From contig JBEMAQ010000011.1 in NCBI GenBank assembly GCA_040274725.1, positions 48,861 through 112,860 on the forward strand: a DNA stretch of 64,000 bases, in the 5' to 3' direction. The notes below the pieces were generated by a model. It was not told the origin of the DNA. It did not search any database and saw nothing but the letters and a program-made list of their open reading frames with translations. The DNA comes from Solibacillus sp040274725 (GTDB lineage Bacteria; Bacillota; Bacilli; Bacillales_A; Planococcaceae). Made by a program: the position numbers and the translations under genes. Below are positions 25,498 through 34,469 of this stretch, piece by piece (the first letter of the stretch is position 1; the number at the start of each line of letters is the position of its first letter).

Positions 25498-26199
25498 TTG
25501 TTAACATATGAAACTTGGTCGGAGGAATCGGCTACATTCGATGAAACCGATGAATTTAAGGGCGCACTGCAAGTATTAGACTGGAGCTATCAAACATATG
25601 GCAAGGATGTTGTATACGCGTGTAGCTTTGGTATTGAGGGAATTGTGCTAATCGATTTAATCGCGAAGGTGCAGCCAGACGCACAAATCGTATTTTTAGA
25701 TACGGACGTCCATTTTAAGGAAACGTACGAAACGATTGAGCGCGTACGCGAAAAATATCCGACATTAAATATTACGTTAAAGAAGCCTGAACTGACGCTT
25801 GAGGCGCAGGCGGAGCAGTTTGGTGAGAAATTATGGGAAACAGAGCCGAATAAATGCTGTCAAATTCGTAAGCTTGACCCGTTAAATGAAGTGCTGTCAG
25901 GTGCAAAGGCGTGGATTTCAGGACTGCGCCGCGAACAATCTGAAACGCGTCAGCATGTGCAGTATATTAATCAGGATCACCGCTTTCAGTCGATCAAAAT
26001 TTGCCCACTTATTCACTGGACGTGGAAGGATGTATGGCGCTACGTGTCAAAGCATGAATTGACATACAATGTGTTGCATGACCAGGGTTACCCGAGCATT
26101 GGCTGTGCTCATTGCACGAAGCCAGCGTTTACCGCAGAGGATTTGCGTGCAGGTAGATGGCAAGGGCAAGGGAAAACAGAGTGCGGCTTGCACGGATAA
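25498..26199 (+). CDS. cysH: Adenylyl-sulfate (APS) reductase, thioredoxin-dependent
   Basis: 233 residues. PAPS-reductase fold with P-loop region YACSFGIEGIVLID. The cysteine pairs C120-C121 and C203-C206 (CAHC) are the ligands of the 4Fe-4S cluster that marks the APS-using bacterial type, and C229 in ECGLH is the catalytic cysteine that forms the sulfo-intermediate. It reduces APS to sulfite. A GTG at 25489 is in frame but overlaps the AGGAGG ribosome site (25484-25489), so TTG 25498 is the likely start. A terminator follows. Confidence 0.94.
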   Translation: MLTYETWSEESATFDETDEFKGALQVLDWSYQTYGKDVVYACSFGIEGIVLIDLIAKVQPDAQIVFLDTDVHFKETYETIERVREKYPTLNITLKKPELTLEAQAEQFGEKLWETEPNKCCQIRKLDPLNEVLSGAKAWISGLRREQSETRQHVQYINQDHRFQSIKICPLIHWTWKDVWRYVSKHELTYNVLHDQGYPSIGCAHCTKPAFTAEDLRAGRWQGQGKTECGLHG

Positions 26200-26210
26200 A
26201 TAACGGATAA

Positions 26211-26241
26211 GGGCTTGTGCCGATGACAAGCTCTTTTTACT
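26211..26241 (+). terminator. Terminator after cysH
   Basis: Hairpin GGGCTTGT / ACAAGCTC with TTTTT. It may only be partial, since cysD starts 32 bases later without a clear promoter of its own. Confidence 0.75.
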
Positions 26242-26272
26242 ACGAAATTCAAATGATAGGGGATTATACACT

Positions 26273-27172
26273 ATGTCAGAAAGCTCACACCTGCGCCAGC
26301 TGGAGGCGGAGGCCATTTATATTATTCGAGAAGTAGCAGCAGAATGTGAAAACCCAGTAATGCTGTATTCAATCGGGAAGGATAGCTCGGTTATGTTGCA
26401 TTTAGCGATGAAGGCCTTTTATCCAGAAAAGCCACCGTTCCCATTTATGCATATTGATACGACATGGAAATTTAAAGAGATGATTGAATTCCGTGATCGT
26501 CGTGCGAAGGAACTTGGCATTGAGATGCTTGTGCATCAAAATGAAGAGGGCATCGCGCAAAACATCAACCCGCAGGACCACGGTGCGGCATATACCGACA
26601 TTATGAAAACGCAAAGCTTAAAGCAGGGGCTTGATAAATACGGATTTACAGCAGCCTTTGGTGGTGGTCGTCGTGACGAGGAGAAGTCGCGTGCGAAGGA
26701 GCGTGTCTTCTCATTCCGTAACAAAAACCACGCATGGGACCCAAAAAATCAGCGTCCTGAAATGTGGAAGTTATACAATACAAAAATTAATAAAGGCGAG
26801 AGCATCCGCGTCTTCCCACTGTCGAACTGGACAGAAAAGGATATTTGGCAGTACATTCGCCAGGAAAATATCGACATTGTGCCACTTTATTTCGCGAAGG
26901 AGCGCCCGGTTATTTATCGTCACGGGAACTATGTGATGGTCGATGATGACCGCTTGCGACTAGAGCCAGGCGAAAAAATTGAAATGAAAAAGGTTCGCTT
27001 CCGTACACTCGGTTGCTATCCGCTAACAGGCGGTGTTGAATCTGATGCGGTGACATTGGATGAGATTATCGACGAAACACTTGGTGCTGTGACATCAGAG
27101 CGTACAACGCGCGTCATTGACCAAGAGGCGGCAGGCAGTATGGAAAGACGTAAGCGAGAGGGGTATTTCTAA
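26273..27172 (+). CDS. cysD: Sulfate adenylyltransferase small subunit CysD
   Basis: 299 residues, PP-loop ATP pyrophosphatase with motif YSIGKDSSVML (32-42). With CysN it makes APS from sulfate and ATP. The C-terminal half has the CysD-typical TLGCYPLTGGVES segment. RBS ATAGGGGA. The stop codon overlaps the cysNC start. Many Bacillales use the unrelated single-chain Sat enzyme instead, so the CysDN type is notable. Confidence 0.96.
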   Translation: MSESSHLRQLEAEAIYIIREVAAECENPVMLYSIGKDSSVMLHLAMKAFYPEKPPFPFMHIDTTWKFKEMIEFRDRRAKELGIEMLVHQNEEGIAQNINPQDHGAAYTDIMKTQSLKQGLDKYGFTAAFGGGRRDEEKSRAKERVFSFRNKNHAWDPKNQRPEMWKLYNTKINKGESIRVFPLSNWTEKDIWQYIRQENIDIVPLYFAKERPVIYRHGNYVMVDDDRLRLEPGEKIEMKKVRFRTLGCYPLTGGVESDAVTLDEIIDETLGAVTSERTTRVIDQEAAGSMERRKREGYF

Positions 27173-28995
27173 TGGGAAAGAGTTTATTGAAATTTATTAC
27201 ATGTGGCAGTGTGGATGACGGCAAGTCGACGCTAATCGGCCATATGCTTTATAATGCCAAGTTGTTATTTGCCGATCAGGAAAAGGCGCTAGAGCTTGAT
27301 AGTAAAGTCGGTAGCCGCAATGGTGAGATTGACTATTCACTATTACTTGACGGGCTACTTGCTGAGCGTGAGCAGGGGATTACAATCGACGTAGCATACC
27401 GCTATTTTACGACGAATGAGCGTTCATTTATTGTAGCAGACACACCGGGGCATGAGGAATATACGCGCAACATGGCGGTCGGTGCGTCATTTGCCGATTT
27501 AGCCATACTTTTAGTCGATGCACGTAAAGGCATCATTACGCAAACGAAGCGTCACGCGCGTATTTGTGCGTTAATGGGCGTCAAGCATATTGTGCTTGCG
27601 ATTAATAAAATGGATTTAATCGATTTTGATGAGCAACGCTTTACAGCGATTAAAGAAGGTTTTGAGCAATTTGCACAAGGATTTTCATACGTGAGCATTC
27701 AAGCGATTCCGGTATCGGCGACAAATGGGGACAATGTGACAGCATCTTCACCAAATACACCGTGGTACGACGGGCTTGCACTGTTACCTTATTTAGAGGC
27801 GATTGATACAGAAAAAGAAAGCGCACAGCAGGAATTTTTAATGGCGGTACAGCGTGTAAGCCGTCCAGACCATACATTCCGAGGTTTTCAAGGGCAGGTG
27901 CGCGGCTCGGTTGCAGTGGGTGACGAAATCATTTCATTGCCGAGTAACGAGAGCGCGAAGGTAAAGAGTATTTTAGTAACAGACAAAGAGGTAGAAACGG
28001 CTTACGATGGTAGTCCGGTAACGATTCAGCTTGATCGTGAGGTAGATGTGTCGCGCGGCTGTGTGTTGACGACGTCGAAGGATGTGAAGGTAGCAGATCT
28101 GTTCAGCGCCCAAATTTTATGGATGGACGATGCGAATCTGACACAGGGTCAAAACTATTTAGTGAAAATCGGGACAAAATTAATCCCAGGTACAGTTGTA
28201 TCAATTGAGCATAAGGTTGATATTAATACAGGCGAGGAAATTGCGACAGCACAAATCGAAAAAAATGAGCTTGCCACATGCCATATTGCGCTTGCTGAGA
28301 AGGTTGTTTTTGATACATTTACGCAAAATGAGGAGCTTGGTGGATTTATTTTAATTAACCGTGTGACGAATATGACGTCTGCATGTGGTGTTGTCGAACG
28401 CGAAATTTCGCCGCAGGAGCACGTGCATTTCCAGCAGACAGACATTACACGCGAGGTGCGCGCGGAACAAAAAAATCAGCGCCCGCTGACATTATGGTTC
28501 ACAGGGCTATCGGGTTCAGGCAAATCAACACTTGCTAATGCGGTGGAGAAACGTCTCGTGCTGCTTGGCTATCATACGATGCTACTAGATGGTGATAATG
28601 TGCGCCTTGGCTTAAATAAAGATTTAAGCTTTAGCGATGCAGACCGCGTGGAAAACATTCGCCGTATTGCTGAGGTGTCGAAGCTGATGAATGATGCGGG
28701 ACTTATTACATTAACATCATTCATTTCACCATTTGAGCAGGAGCGTCAAAATGCGAAGCAAATTATTGGTGATGCATTTATCGACATTTATGTCAGTACA
28801 CCGCTGCACGTATGTGAGGAGCGCGATGTGAAGGGTCTGTACGAGAAGGCGCGTGCCGAGGAAATTCGTGACTTTACCGGCATTTCTAGCCCGTATGAGC
28901 CACCGCAAAATCCAGCAATCGTGATTGATACGACGGATATTACGCTTGAGGAAGCGACGGATTACTTAGTAAAAGAGATTGCGAAACGATTATAA
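27172..28995 (+). CDS. cysNC: Bifunctional sulfate adenylyltransferase large subunit / APS kinase
   Basis: 607 residues, a CysN-CysC fusion. N-terminal EF-Tu-like GTPase: G1 GSVDDGKST near residue 12, G3 DTPGHEEYT, G4 NKMD, then beta-barrel domains to about residue 425. C-terminal APS kinase with P-loop GLSGSGKST (445-453) and LDGDNVR. CysN uses GTP hydrolysis to drive APS formation with CysD; the kinase makes PAPS. Because the CysH here is of the APS type, PAPS may be a side or alternative product, consistent with the CysQ gene next door. Last gene of the unit. Confidence 0.96.
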   Translation: MGKSLLKFITCGSVDDGKSTLIGHMLYNAKLLFADQEKALELDSKVGSRNGEIDYSLLLDGLLAEREQGITIDVAYRYFTTNERSFIVADTPGHEEYTRNMAVGASFADLAILLVDARKGIITQTKRHARICALMGVKHIVLAINKMDLIDFDEQRFTAIKEGFEQFAQGFSYVSIQAIPVSATNGDNVTASSPNTPWYDGLALLPYLEAIDTEKESAQQEFLMAVQRVSRPDHTFRGFQGQVRGSVAVGDEIISLPSNESAKVKSILVTDKEVETAYDGSPVTIQLDREVDVSRGCVLTTSKDVKVADLFSAQILWMDDANLTQGQNYLVKIGTKLIPGTVVSIEHKVDINTGEEIATAQIEKNELATCHIALAEKVVFDTFTQNEELGGFILINRVTNMTSACGVVEREISPQEHVHFQQTDITREVRAEQKNQRPLTLWFTGLSGSGKSTLANAVEKRLVLLGYHTMLLDGDNVRLGLNKDLSFSDADRVENIRRIAEVSKLMNDAGLITLTSFISPFEQERQNAKQIIGDAFIDIYVSTPLHVCEERDVKGLYEKARAEEIRDFTGISSPYEPPQNPAIVIDTTDITLEEATDYLVKEIAKRL

Positions 28996-28998
28996 ACG

Positions 28999-29036
28999 AA
29001 ACAGGCTTGCGCATATTCCGCGCAAGCCTGTTTTTT
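28999..29036. terminator. Bidirectional terminator between cysNC and cysQ
   Basis: Strong hairpin AACAGGCTTGCGC / GCGCAAGCCTGTT with flanking A and T runs. Confidence 0.92.
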
Positions 29037-29841
29037 AATCGCGATAAACGATGTGGAACGGATTTTTTAAGTTCTCCTTGTTGTACTGCATTGGGAATTT
29101 TGTCGGGTACACCTCAACATGCGCACCACTATAGCGTGCAATTGCCTCACCAGCCGCGGTATCCCATTCCATTGAATAGCTAAGTCGAGGATAAATGTCC
29201 GCCGCACCCTCTGCAATGAGGCACATTTTAATCGAGCTGCCTGAAGCGATTGTTTCGACGGATGCGTGTTGCTGTGCGAGCACATTTAAATAAGCCTCTG
29301 TTTCAGCGGAAGAATGCGAGCGACTCACGACAACGCGAATCCCCTCGTGCTGCTTCGGTAGCGGTAGTTTTTGTGCTGCCCCCGTTACGTCCTGCTCTGC
29401 TAAAGCTTGCGCACAATTTGCTAGTTTATATGAGCCTATATCACTGCTCGCAAAATACATAATGTCCTGTGCAGGAATATAAATCACACCTAAAACCGGG
29501 ACGCCCTCTTGAAGAAGACCAATGTTAATCGTAAACTCACCGTTTTTCTTTATAAACTCCTTCGTACCATCGAGCGGATCAACTAGCCACGCATAGCGCC
29601 ACTCCTTGCGTACCGTGAAATCAGCGATGTCACCTTCCTCACTAATAACTGGAATGTCCGGGTAACGCATGGACAGCTGCTCATAAATATAGTAATGCGC
29701 CGTTTTATCGGCAAGCGTCACAGGAGAATCGTCACTTTTGACATCGACTTTTAAATGATCCATTTTGTAAATCGGTAAAATTTTCTGCCCTGCTTCGAAG
29801 GCAATTTTTACGATGTCGTGGATTTGAATTGTTTTAAGCAT
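29035..29841 (-). CDS. cysQ: 3'(2'),5'-bisphosphate nucleotidase CysQ
   Basis: 268 residues, inositol-monophosphatase fold. Metal site motifs: SEEGD (67-71) and DPLDGT (88-93), with WDTAAGEAI near the C-terminus. It removes the 3' phosphate of PAP, the by-product of PAPS use, and so fits beside the APS kinase. GAGGT lies eight bases before the ATG. Convergent with cysNC; upstream of it, on the same strand, is cysL, with a 25-base gap, so the two may be co-transcribed. Confidence 0.93.
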   Translation of the reverse strand: MLKTIQIHDIVKIAFEAGQKILPIYKMDHLKVDVKSDDSPVTLADKTAHYYIYEQLSMRYPDIPVISEEGDIADFTVRKEWRYAWLVDPLDGTKEFIKKNGEFTINIGLLQEGVPVLGVIYIPAQDIMYFASSDIGSYKLANCAQALAEQDVTGAAQKLPLPKQHEGIRVVVSRSHSSAETEAYLNVLAQQHASVETIASGSSIKMCLIAEGAADIYPRLSYSMEWDTAAGEAIARYSGAHVEVYPTKFPMQYNKENLKNPFHIVYRD

Positions 29842-29866
29842 GTATGTACCTCATTTCTGTTTGAAA

Positions 29867-30748
29867 TTAAATTGTCGTCGGTAATAGGTCTAAAAAGGTT
29901 TTGACATTGCCCTTTTTCAGCATAATCGGGGAGTAAATATACGATAATGTGCGGAAAAGAGGCGGGCTGTCTAGCTGCAGAATGGTTAGGTCACCTACTG
30001 CGCAGTCCTTTTTTACAACGTGTTTCGAAAGTAAGGATAGACCGAGCCCATTTATAACCGATTGCTTAATGCCTTGATTGCTGCTAATCGTCAAAATAGA
30101 TGCGACCCTTAGCCCATTTGAATGCAGGAAATGATTTAAATTTGCTTGAGTGCCAGAGCCTGCTTCACGTGAAATCCAATGCTCATTTTGTAGCTCGGTT
30201 ACACGAAGCTGCGTTTTGACTGCAAGCGGATGATTTTTTGGCGCGACAACGACTAATTCATCCTTCATAAATGGGTGAATAATGAGTGACTTTTCATTTG
30301 TCGTGCCCTCAATTAAACCAAGATCCACTTGGAATTTCTTCACTGCCTCGACAATTTCCTCGGTATTGCCAATGGAAATTTGCAAACTCAAATCCGGATG
30401 AAGTGCACGTAGTTCCACGAGCAGCGTGGGCAAAATATACTCGCCAATCGTAAAGCTCGCGCCAATTGTCAGCTCGCCTTGAATTGTATGATGATGCTCA
30501 AGTATTTGCAGTTTTGTTTGGTCATACAATTGAATGATCTGTTTCGCTTGGTCGAGTAAAATTTCGCCAGTTGGAGTAATGCTAATTTGTTTTGGGGAGC
30601 GTTGGATTAACTGTGTTTGAAATTGCTGCTCCAAATTTTTAATATGTAGGCTGACAGTTGGTTGGGACATTGTAAGTAGTTCTGCCGTCTTTGTGAAATT
30701 TTTAATCTCACAAAGTTTAATAAATGTTTGTAGTTCCTCAAGATTCAC
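29867..30748 (-). CDS. cysL: LysR-type regulator, CysL-like
   Basis: 293 residues. N-terminal helix-turn-helix with KNFTKTAELLTMSQPTVSLH, C-terminal effector domain. The LTMSQPTVSLHIKNLE-type recognition helix and the gene position, divergent from siroheme and sulfite-reductase genes, fit CysL of B. subtilis, which activates cysJI. Without a tree, another CysB/CbbR-like LysR member cannot be excluded. The ATG at 30748 follows GCGAGGTGA on the minus strand. Two inverted repeats in the divergent region are operator candidates. Confidence 0.8.
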   Translation of the reverse strand: MNLEELQTFIKLCEIKNFTKTAELLTMSQPTVSLHIKNLEQQFQTQLIQRSPKQISITPTGEILLDQAKQIIQLYDQTKLQILEHHHTIQGELTIGASFTIGEYILPTLLVELRALHPDLSLQISIGNTEEIVEAVKKFQVDLGLIEGTTNEKSLIIHPFMKDELVVVAPKNHPLAVKTQLRVTELQNEHWISREAGSGTQANLNHFLHSNGLRVASILTISSNQGIKQSVINGLGLSLLSKHVVKKDCAVGDLTILQLDSPPLFRTLSYIYSPIMLKKGNVKTFLDLLPTTI

Positions 30749-30805
30749 TCTACGTCACCTCGCGAACGATTATTTTTCATAATGGAACTGATTATTAATT
30801 GTTAT

Positions 30806-30832
30806 TTTACTAATTACTGGATATTTAGTAAA
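30806..30832. promoter_or_regulatory. Candidate CysL operator 1
   Basis: Perfect inverted repeat TTTACTAA-N11-TTAGTAAA in the cysL-cobA divergent region, nearer cysL. LysR proteins bind such dyads. Confidence 0.5.
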
Positions 30833-30849
30833 GTGGTTTCAATAGAAAA

Positions 30850-30879
30850 AATACTAAACCTAGTTATTTAGTTTGTATT
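30850..30879. promoter_or_regulatory. Candidate CysL operator 2
   Basis: Inverted repeat ACTAAA-N8-TTTAGT (30853-30872), sharing the half-site ACTAA with operator 1 and centred about 43 bases from it, close to a weak -10-like TAAAAT at 30894. The pair is typical of a LysR recall site plus activation site. Confidence 0.5.
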
Positions 30880-30964
30880 TGTGTAAAAGCTAGTAAAATT
30901 AATACATGAGTGAATAAGGAAAGAGATTAAAGGGATATTTATTGTATTAAAGGAGAGTAATTTA

Positions 30965-31741
30965 ATGGGGAAAGTTTATATAGTAGGAGCTGGGCCTGGG
31001 GATGAGGAGCTTATTACATTAAAAGGATTACGCTGTATTAAGGAGGCGGACGTTATTTTGTATGACCGCCTAATTAATCAGGATTTACTGGATTATGCGA
31101 AGCCGACTGCGAAGCTAATTTTTTGCGGCAAGCTGCCAAATCGTCATGCAATGATTCAGGAAAATATTAATCATTCGCTTGTCCAGTATGCTGAGCAGGG
31201 CTTGACAGTGACACGCTTAAAGGGTGGCGATCCGTTCGTATTCGGGCGCGGCGCTGAGGAGGCAGAGGTGCTCGCAGACCGCGGCATTGCGTTTGAAATT
31301 GTACCGGGTGTAACGTCGGGGATTGCGGCTGCTGCGTATGCGGGCATTCCGGTGACACACCGTGATTTAGGTTCAAGCTTTGCGATTGTGACAGGCCATA
31401 TGCGTGAGGGCAAGGATGACTCAATTAAATGGGAAAGCTTAGCGAAAGGCATTGATACGCTGGCCATTTATATGGGTGTTGGCAACTTGCCATACATTTG
31501 TCAGCAGCTGTTAACGAATGGCCGCGCTGCTACGACGCCGGTTGCAGTTGTCCATATGGGCACATACGCAGAGCAGCAAACGGTTGTCGGGACGCTTGAG
31601 ACAATTGTTGATATCGTCACAGAGCAGAAAATTAAAAATCCAAGCATGATTATTGTTGGTGAGGTTGTAAAGCTGCGCGAAAAAATTCAGTGGTTTGAGC
31701 GATTACAACAGCCGACTGTGTTAAGTGAAGGCATTGTGTAG
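30965..31741 (+). CDS. cobA: Uroporphyrinogen-III C-methyltransferase (SUMT)
   Basis: 258 residues. Tetrapyrrole methylase signatures GAGPGDEELIT (8-18) and VTRLKGGDPFVFGRG near residue 80. It adds two methyl groups from SAM to uroporphyrinogen III, giving precorrin-2, the first step to siroheme. AAAGGAG precedes the ATG. First gene of cobA-sirB-yezD-cysJ-cysI-sirC, which makes both sulfite reductase and its cofactor. Confidence 0.96.
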   Translation: MGKVYIVGAGPGDEELITLKGLRCIKEADVILYDRLINQDLLDYAKPTAKLIFCGKLPNRHAMIQENINHSLVQYAEQGLTVTRLKGGDPFVFGRGAEEAEVLADRGIAFEIVPGVTSGIAAAAYAGIPVTHRDLGSSFAIVTGHMREGKDDSIKWESLAKGIDTLAIYMGVGNLPYICQQLLTNGRAATTPVAVVHMGTYAEQQTVVGTLETIVDIVTEQKIKNPSMIIVGEVVKLREKIQWFERLQQPTVLSEGIV

Positions 31742-31752
31742 GTGGTGAGGTA

Positions 31753-32478
31753 ATGCAGGCAGTATTATATGTTGCGCACGGCACGCGGGTCGAGCAGGGC
31801 ATTATAGAAGCGCGCATGTTTATAGAAGGCGTGAAAAGTTACGTACCAGCAGACATTCAAGAAATCGCCTTTCTAGAGTTAGCGTCACCGGATATTTTGC
31901 AAGGGATTGCGCAGTGTGTAGCACGCGGTGCGACAAAGGTTGTAGTCGTGCCGATTTTACTATTAGCAGCACAGCATGCGAAGGAGGATATTCCAGAAAT
32001 TCTCGCGCAGGCACGTGAAAAATATCCGCAGCTGCCGATTACGGTTGGTCAGCCGTTTGGCATCCACGACAAGCTCATTGACACACTGTATGCGCGTATC
32101 CGTGAGCAACAGGTGGATATTTTACCGGAGGCAGAAGTGCTGTTAGTTGGGCGTGGCAGTAGTGATCCGGATGTTGCACGGGATATGGGTCTTATTGCGG
32201 AGCGACTGCAGCAACACTATACGTTCACACGCGTTCGCACATGCTTTTTATACGGTGCGAGTCCGTCATTTGAGGAGACGATTGCCGAACTAGAGCAGCG
32301 TAATGTAAAGCAACTGTTTATCGTGCCGTATTTATTGTTTGCGGGCTTACTGCGAAACGGCATTCAAAAAAAGCTGCAAGACTTTGATCAGTCGCGCATT
32401 ATTTTATGCGACAGCTTAGGCTACAGTGACAGTGTTCGCGACGTGTTAATTGAACGTGTACACGAAGTACTACGCTAG
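31753..32478 (+). CDS. sirB: Sirohydrochlorin ferrochelatase
   Basis: 241 residues, two tandem CbiX-like halves. The first half starts VLYVAHGTR with catalytic His9; the second starts near VLLVGRGSSDPD (residue 131). It inserts iron into sirohydrochlorin to give siroheme. GGTGGTGAGG precedes the ATG. B. subtilis SirB/YlnE is the equivalent. Confidence 0.93.
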   Translation: MQAVLYVAHGTRVEQGIIEARMFIEGVKSYVPADIQEIAFLELASPDILQGIAQCVARGATKVVVVPILLLAAQHAKEDIPEILAQAREKYPQLPITVGQPFGIHDKLIDTLYARIREQQVDILPEAEVLLVGRGSSDPDVARDMGLIAERLQQHYTFTRVRTCFLYGASPSFEETIAELEQRNVKQLFIVPYLLFAGLLRNGIQKKLQDFDQSRIILCDSLGYSDSVRDVLIERVHEVLR

Positions 32479-32490
32479 GAGGGAAGCGTT

Positions 32491-32637
32491 ATGTCGAAAA
32501 AGGAGAATAATACGGATGTGGTGCTAGAAAATATTAAGGCATCGCTTGAAACGTTGAAGTACGGAACAATTACACTCGTCGTACAGGACGGTGTAGTGAT
32601 TCAAATTGAGAAAAACGAAAAAATTCGTTTGAAATAA
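32491..32637 (+). CDS. yezD: YezD-family (DUF2292) small protein in the sulfite-reductase operon
   Basis: 48 residues, starting at ATG 32491 behind GGAGGG. The sequence LETLKYGTITLVVQDGVVIQ (only part quoted) is the compact DUF2292 core without the tail seen in the copy at 19.1 kb. Its function is unknown; insertion between sirB and cysJ in the same transcript ties it to sulfite reduction or its control. Spacing is 12 bases from sirB and 17 to cysJ. Confidence 0.85.
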   Translation: MSKKENNTDVVLENIKASLETLKYGTITLVVQDGVVIQIEKNEKIRLK

Positions 32638-32654
32638 TTGGTGAGGTGGAGACA

Positions 32655-34445
32655 TTGGCTTTACAGGTAGCAAACAGTCCTTTTAATGAGGAACAGGTAA
32701 AACAAATTAATGAATTATTAGCAGGCGTGACAGATTATCAAAAGGTGTGGCTAACAGGTTATTTAAGTGCCGCGCAAGCTGTCGTACAGCAAGGAGAAGC
32801 GGTAGCGGTAGCGGTGAAGGCTGAGCCGCAAGCAGCAACGATTTTATATGGCTCGCAAACAGGGAATGCACAGAGCGTGGCAGAAAAGCTTGCAGCAAAA
32901 CTGCACGAGGCGGGCGTAGACGTGACAATTTCGTCGATGTCAGCATTTAAAACGAACGCGCTGAAAAAATTAACGAACTTATTCATAGTAACGAGCACGC
33001 ACGGTGAGGGTGAGCCACCGGATAATGCGATTCAACTGCATGAGTTTTTATATGGCAAGCGCGCGCCGAAGCTAGAGCACGTGAAGTTCTCTGTGTTAGC
33101 ACTTGGCGATTCATCCTATGAGTTTTTCTGTAAAACAGGCATCGATTTTGATGAGCAGCTTGAAAAATTAGGTGCACAGCGCATTGTGCCGCGCGTGGAC
33201 TGCGACTTAGATTATGACGAGCTAGTAGAAGGCTGGTCAAATGAAGTAACGGCAGCACTAACAGCGTTAGCAGGAACAAGTGAGTCTGCACAGCAGGAAG
33301 CAGCAGTACCAGGGACAGCAGTAGAATCAAACTATTCAAAGAAAAATCCGTTTTACGCAGAGGTGCTCGCGAATTTTAATTTAAATGCCCGCGGCTCAAA
33401 TAAAGAAACGCGCCATGTTGAATTGTCATTAGAAGGCTCAGGTTTAACATATGAGCCAGGTGATAGCCTTGGGATTTTCCCGCAAAATGCACCTGAATTA
33501 GTGGAGCAATTACTTGCGGCACTTGGATTTGACGCAAGTGAAGAGGTGCTTGTGCAGGAAGAGCGTATTGCTTTAGGTGAGGCACTGGTGAGCAAGCTTG
33601 AAATTACGGTGTTATCAAAGCCGTTACTACAAAAAATTGCGGCATATACAGCGAATGAGGAGTTTCAGGCACTTGTAACGAGCGGTGAAGCGTGGAAGTA
33701 TTTCGTTTATGGACGCGACCTTGTAGATGTTGTAGAGAAGTTTGGACCATTCACATGGACGGCGCAACAGTTTGTTGAGCTACTGCGCAAAATTCCTGTA
33801 CGCCTTTATTCAATTGCAAGCAGTCAGCTAGCGAATGAGGAGGAAGTACATGTAACGATTGGAAAGGTAAGCTATGAGCAAGATGGTCGTGTACGTGGTG
33901 GTGTGTGTTCGACACAGGTAGCAGAGCGTCTAGAGGAAGGTGACCGTGTACCAGTTTATGTACATAAAAATCCGAACTTTAAATTACCGCAAAACCCAGA
34001 CACGCCAATACTTATGATTGGTGCAGGTACAGGCATTGCACCGTTCCGCTCGTTTGTTGAGGAGCGTGCTGAGCGCGGTGACGCGGGGAAGGCATGGTTA
34101 TTTTTCGGCGATCAGCATTTTGTGACGGACTTCCTTTATCAAACAGAATGGCAGCGTTGGTTACAAGACGGCTCATTAACAGAAATGTCGGTTGCCTTCT
34201 CACGTGATACGGAGCACAAAGTATATGTACAGCATCGTCTAAAAGAAAATGCACAACAAGTATATGAATGGTTAGAGCAAGGCGCAGTGATCTACGTGTG
34301 CGGCGATGAGAAAACATTAGCAGTAAGTGTAGACGAAGCATTACAAACGATTGTTGAGCAAGTGGGGGGCAAAACGCAGCAAGAGGCGCAAGAATTTATT
34401 CGAAATTTACGTGCCGAGCAGCGTTATCAGCGAGATGTTTATTAA
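32655..34445 (+). CDS. cysJ: Assimilatory sulfite reductase flavoprotein subunit
   Basis: 596 residues. Flavodoxin domain for FMN (about 65-205, LYGSQTGNAQSVAEKL), FAD-binding domain (about 225-430, RLYSIASS), NADPH domain to the end (GAGTGIAPFRSF, final RYQRDVY). It passes electrons from NADPH to CysI. A GTG at 32646 is in frame but sits in the GAGGTGG ribosome site (32643-32649), so TTG 32655 (giving MALQVANSPFN, as in B. subtilis) is preferred. Confidence 0.96.
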   Translation: MALQVANSPFNEEQVKQINELLAGVTDYQKVWLTGYLSAAQAVVQQGEAVAVAVKAEPQAATILYGSQTGNAQSVAEKLAAKLHEAGVDVTISSMSAFKTNALKKLTNLFIVTSTHGEGEPPDNAIQLHEFLYGKRAPKLEHVKFSVLALGDSSYEFFCKTGIDFDEQLEKLGAQRIVPRVDCDLDYDELVEGWSNEVTAALTALAGTSESAQQEAAVPGTAVESNYSKKNPFYAEVLANFNLNARGSNKETRHVELSLEGSGLTYEPGDSLGIFPQNAPELVEQLLAALGFDASEEVLVQEERIALGEALVSKLEITVLSKPLLQKIAAYTANEEFQALVTSGEAWKYFVYGRDLVDVVEKFGPFTWTAQQFVELLRKIPVRLYSIASSQLANEEEVHVTIGKVSYEQDGRVRGGVCSTQVAERLEEGDRVPVYVHKNPNFKLPQNPDTPILMIGAGTGIAPFRSFVEERAERGDAGKAWLFFGDQHFVTDFLYQTEWQRWLQDGSLTEMSVAFSRDTEHKVYVQHRLKENAQQVYEWLEQGAVIYVCGDEKTLAVSVDEALQTIVEQVGGKTQQEAQEFIRNLRAEQRYQRDVY

Positions 34446-34469
34446 GTAGGAATGAATGGAGAGAACAAG

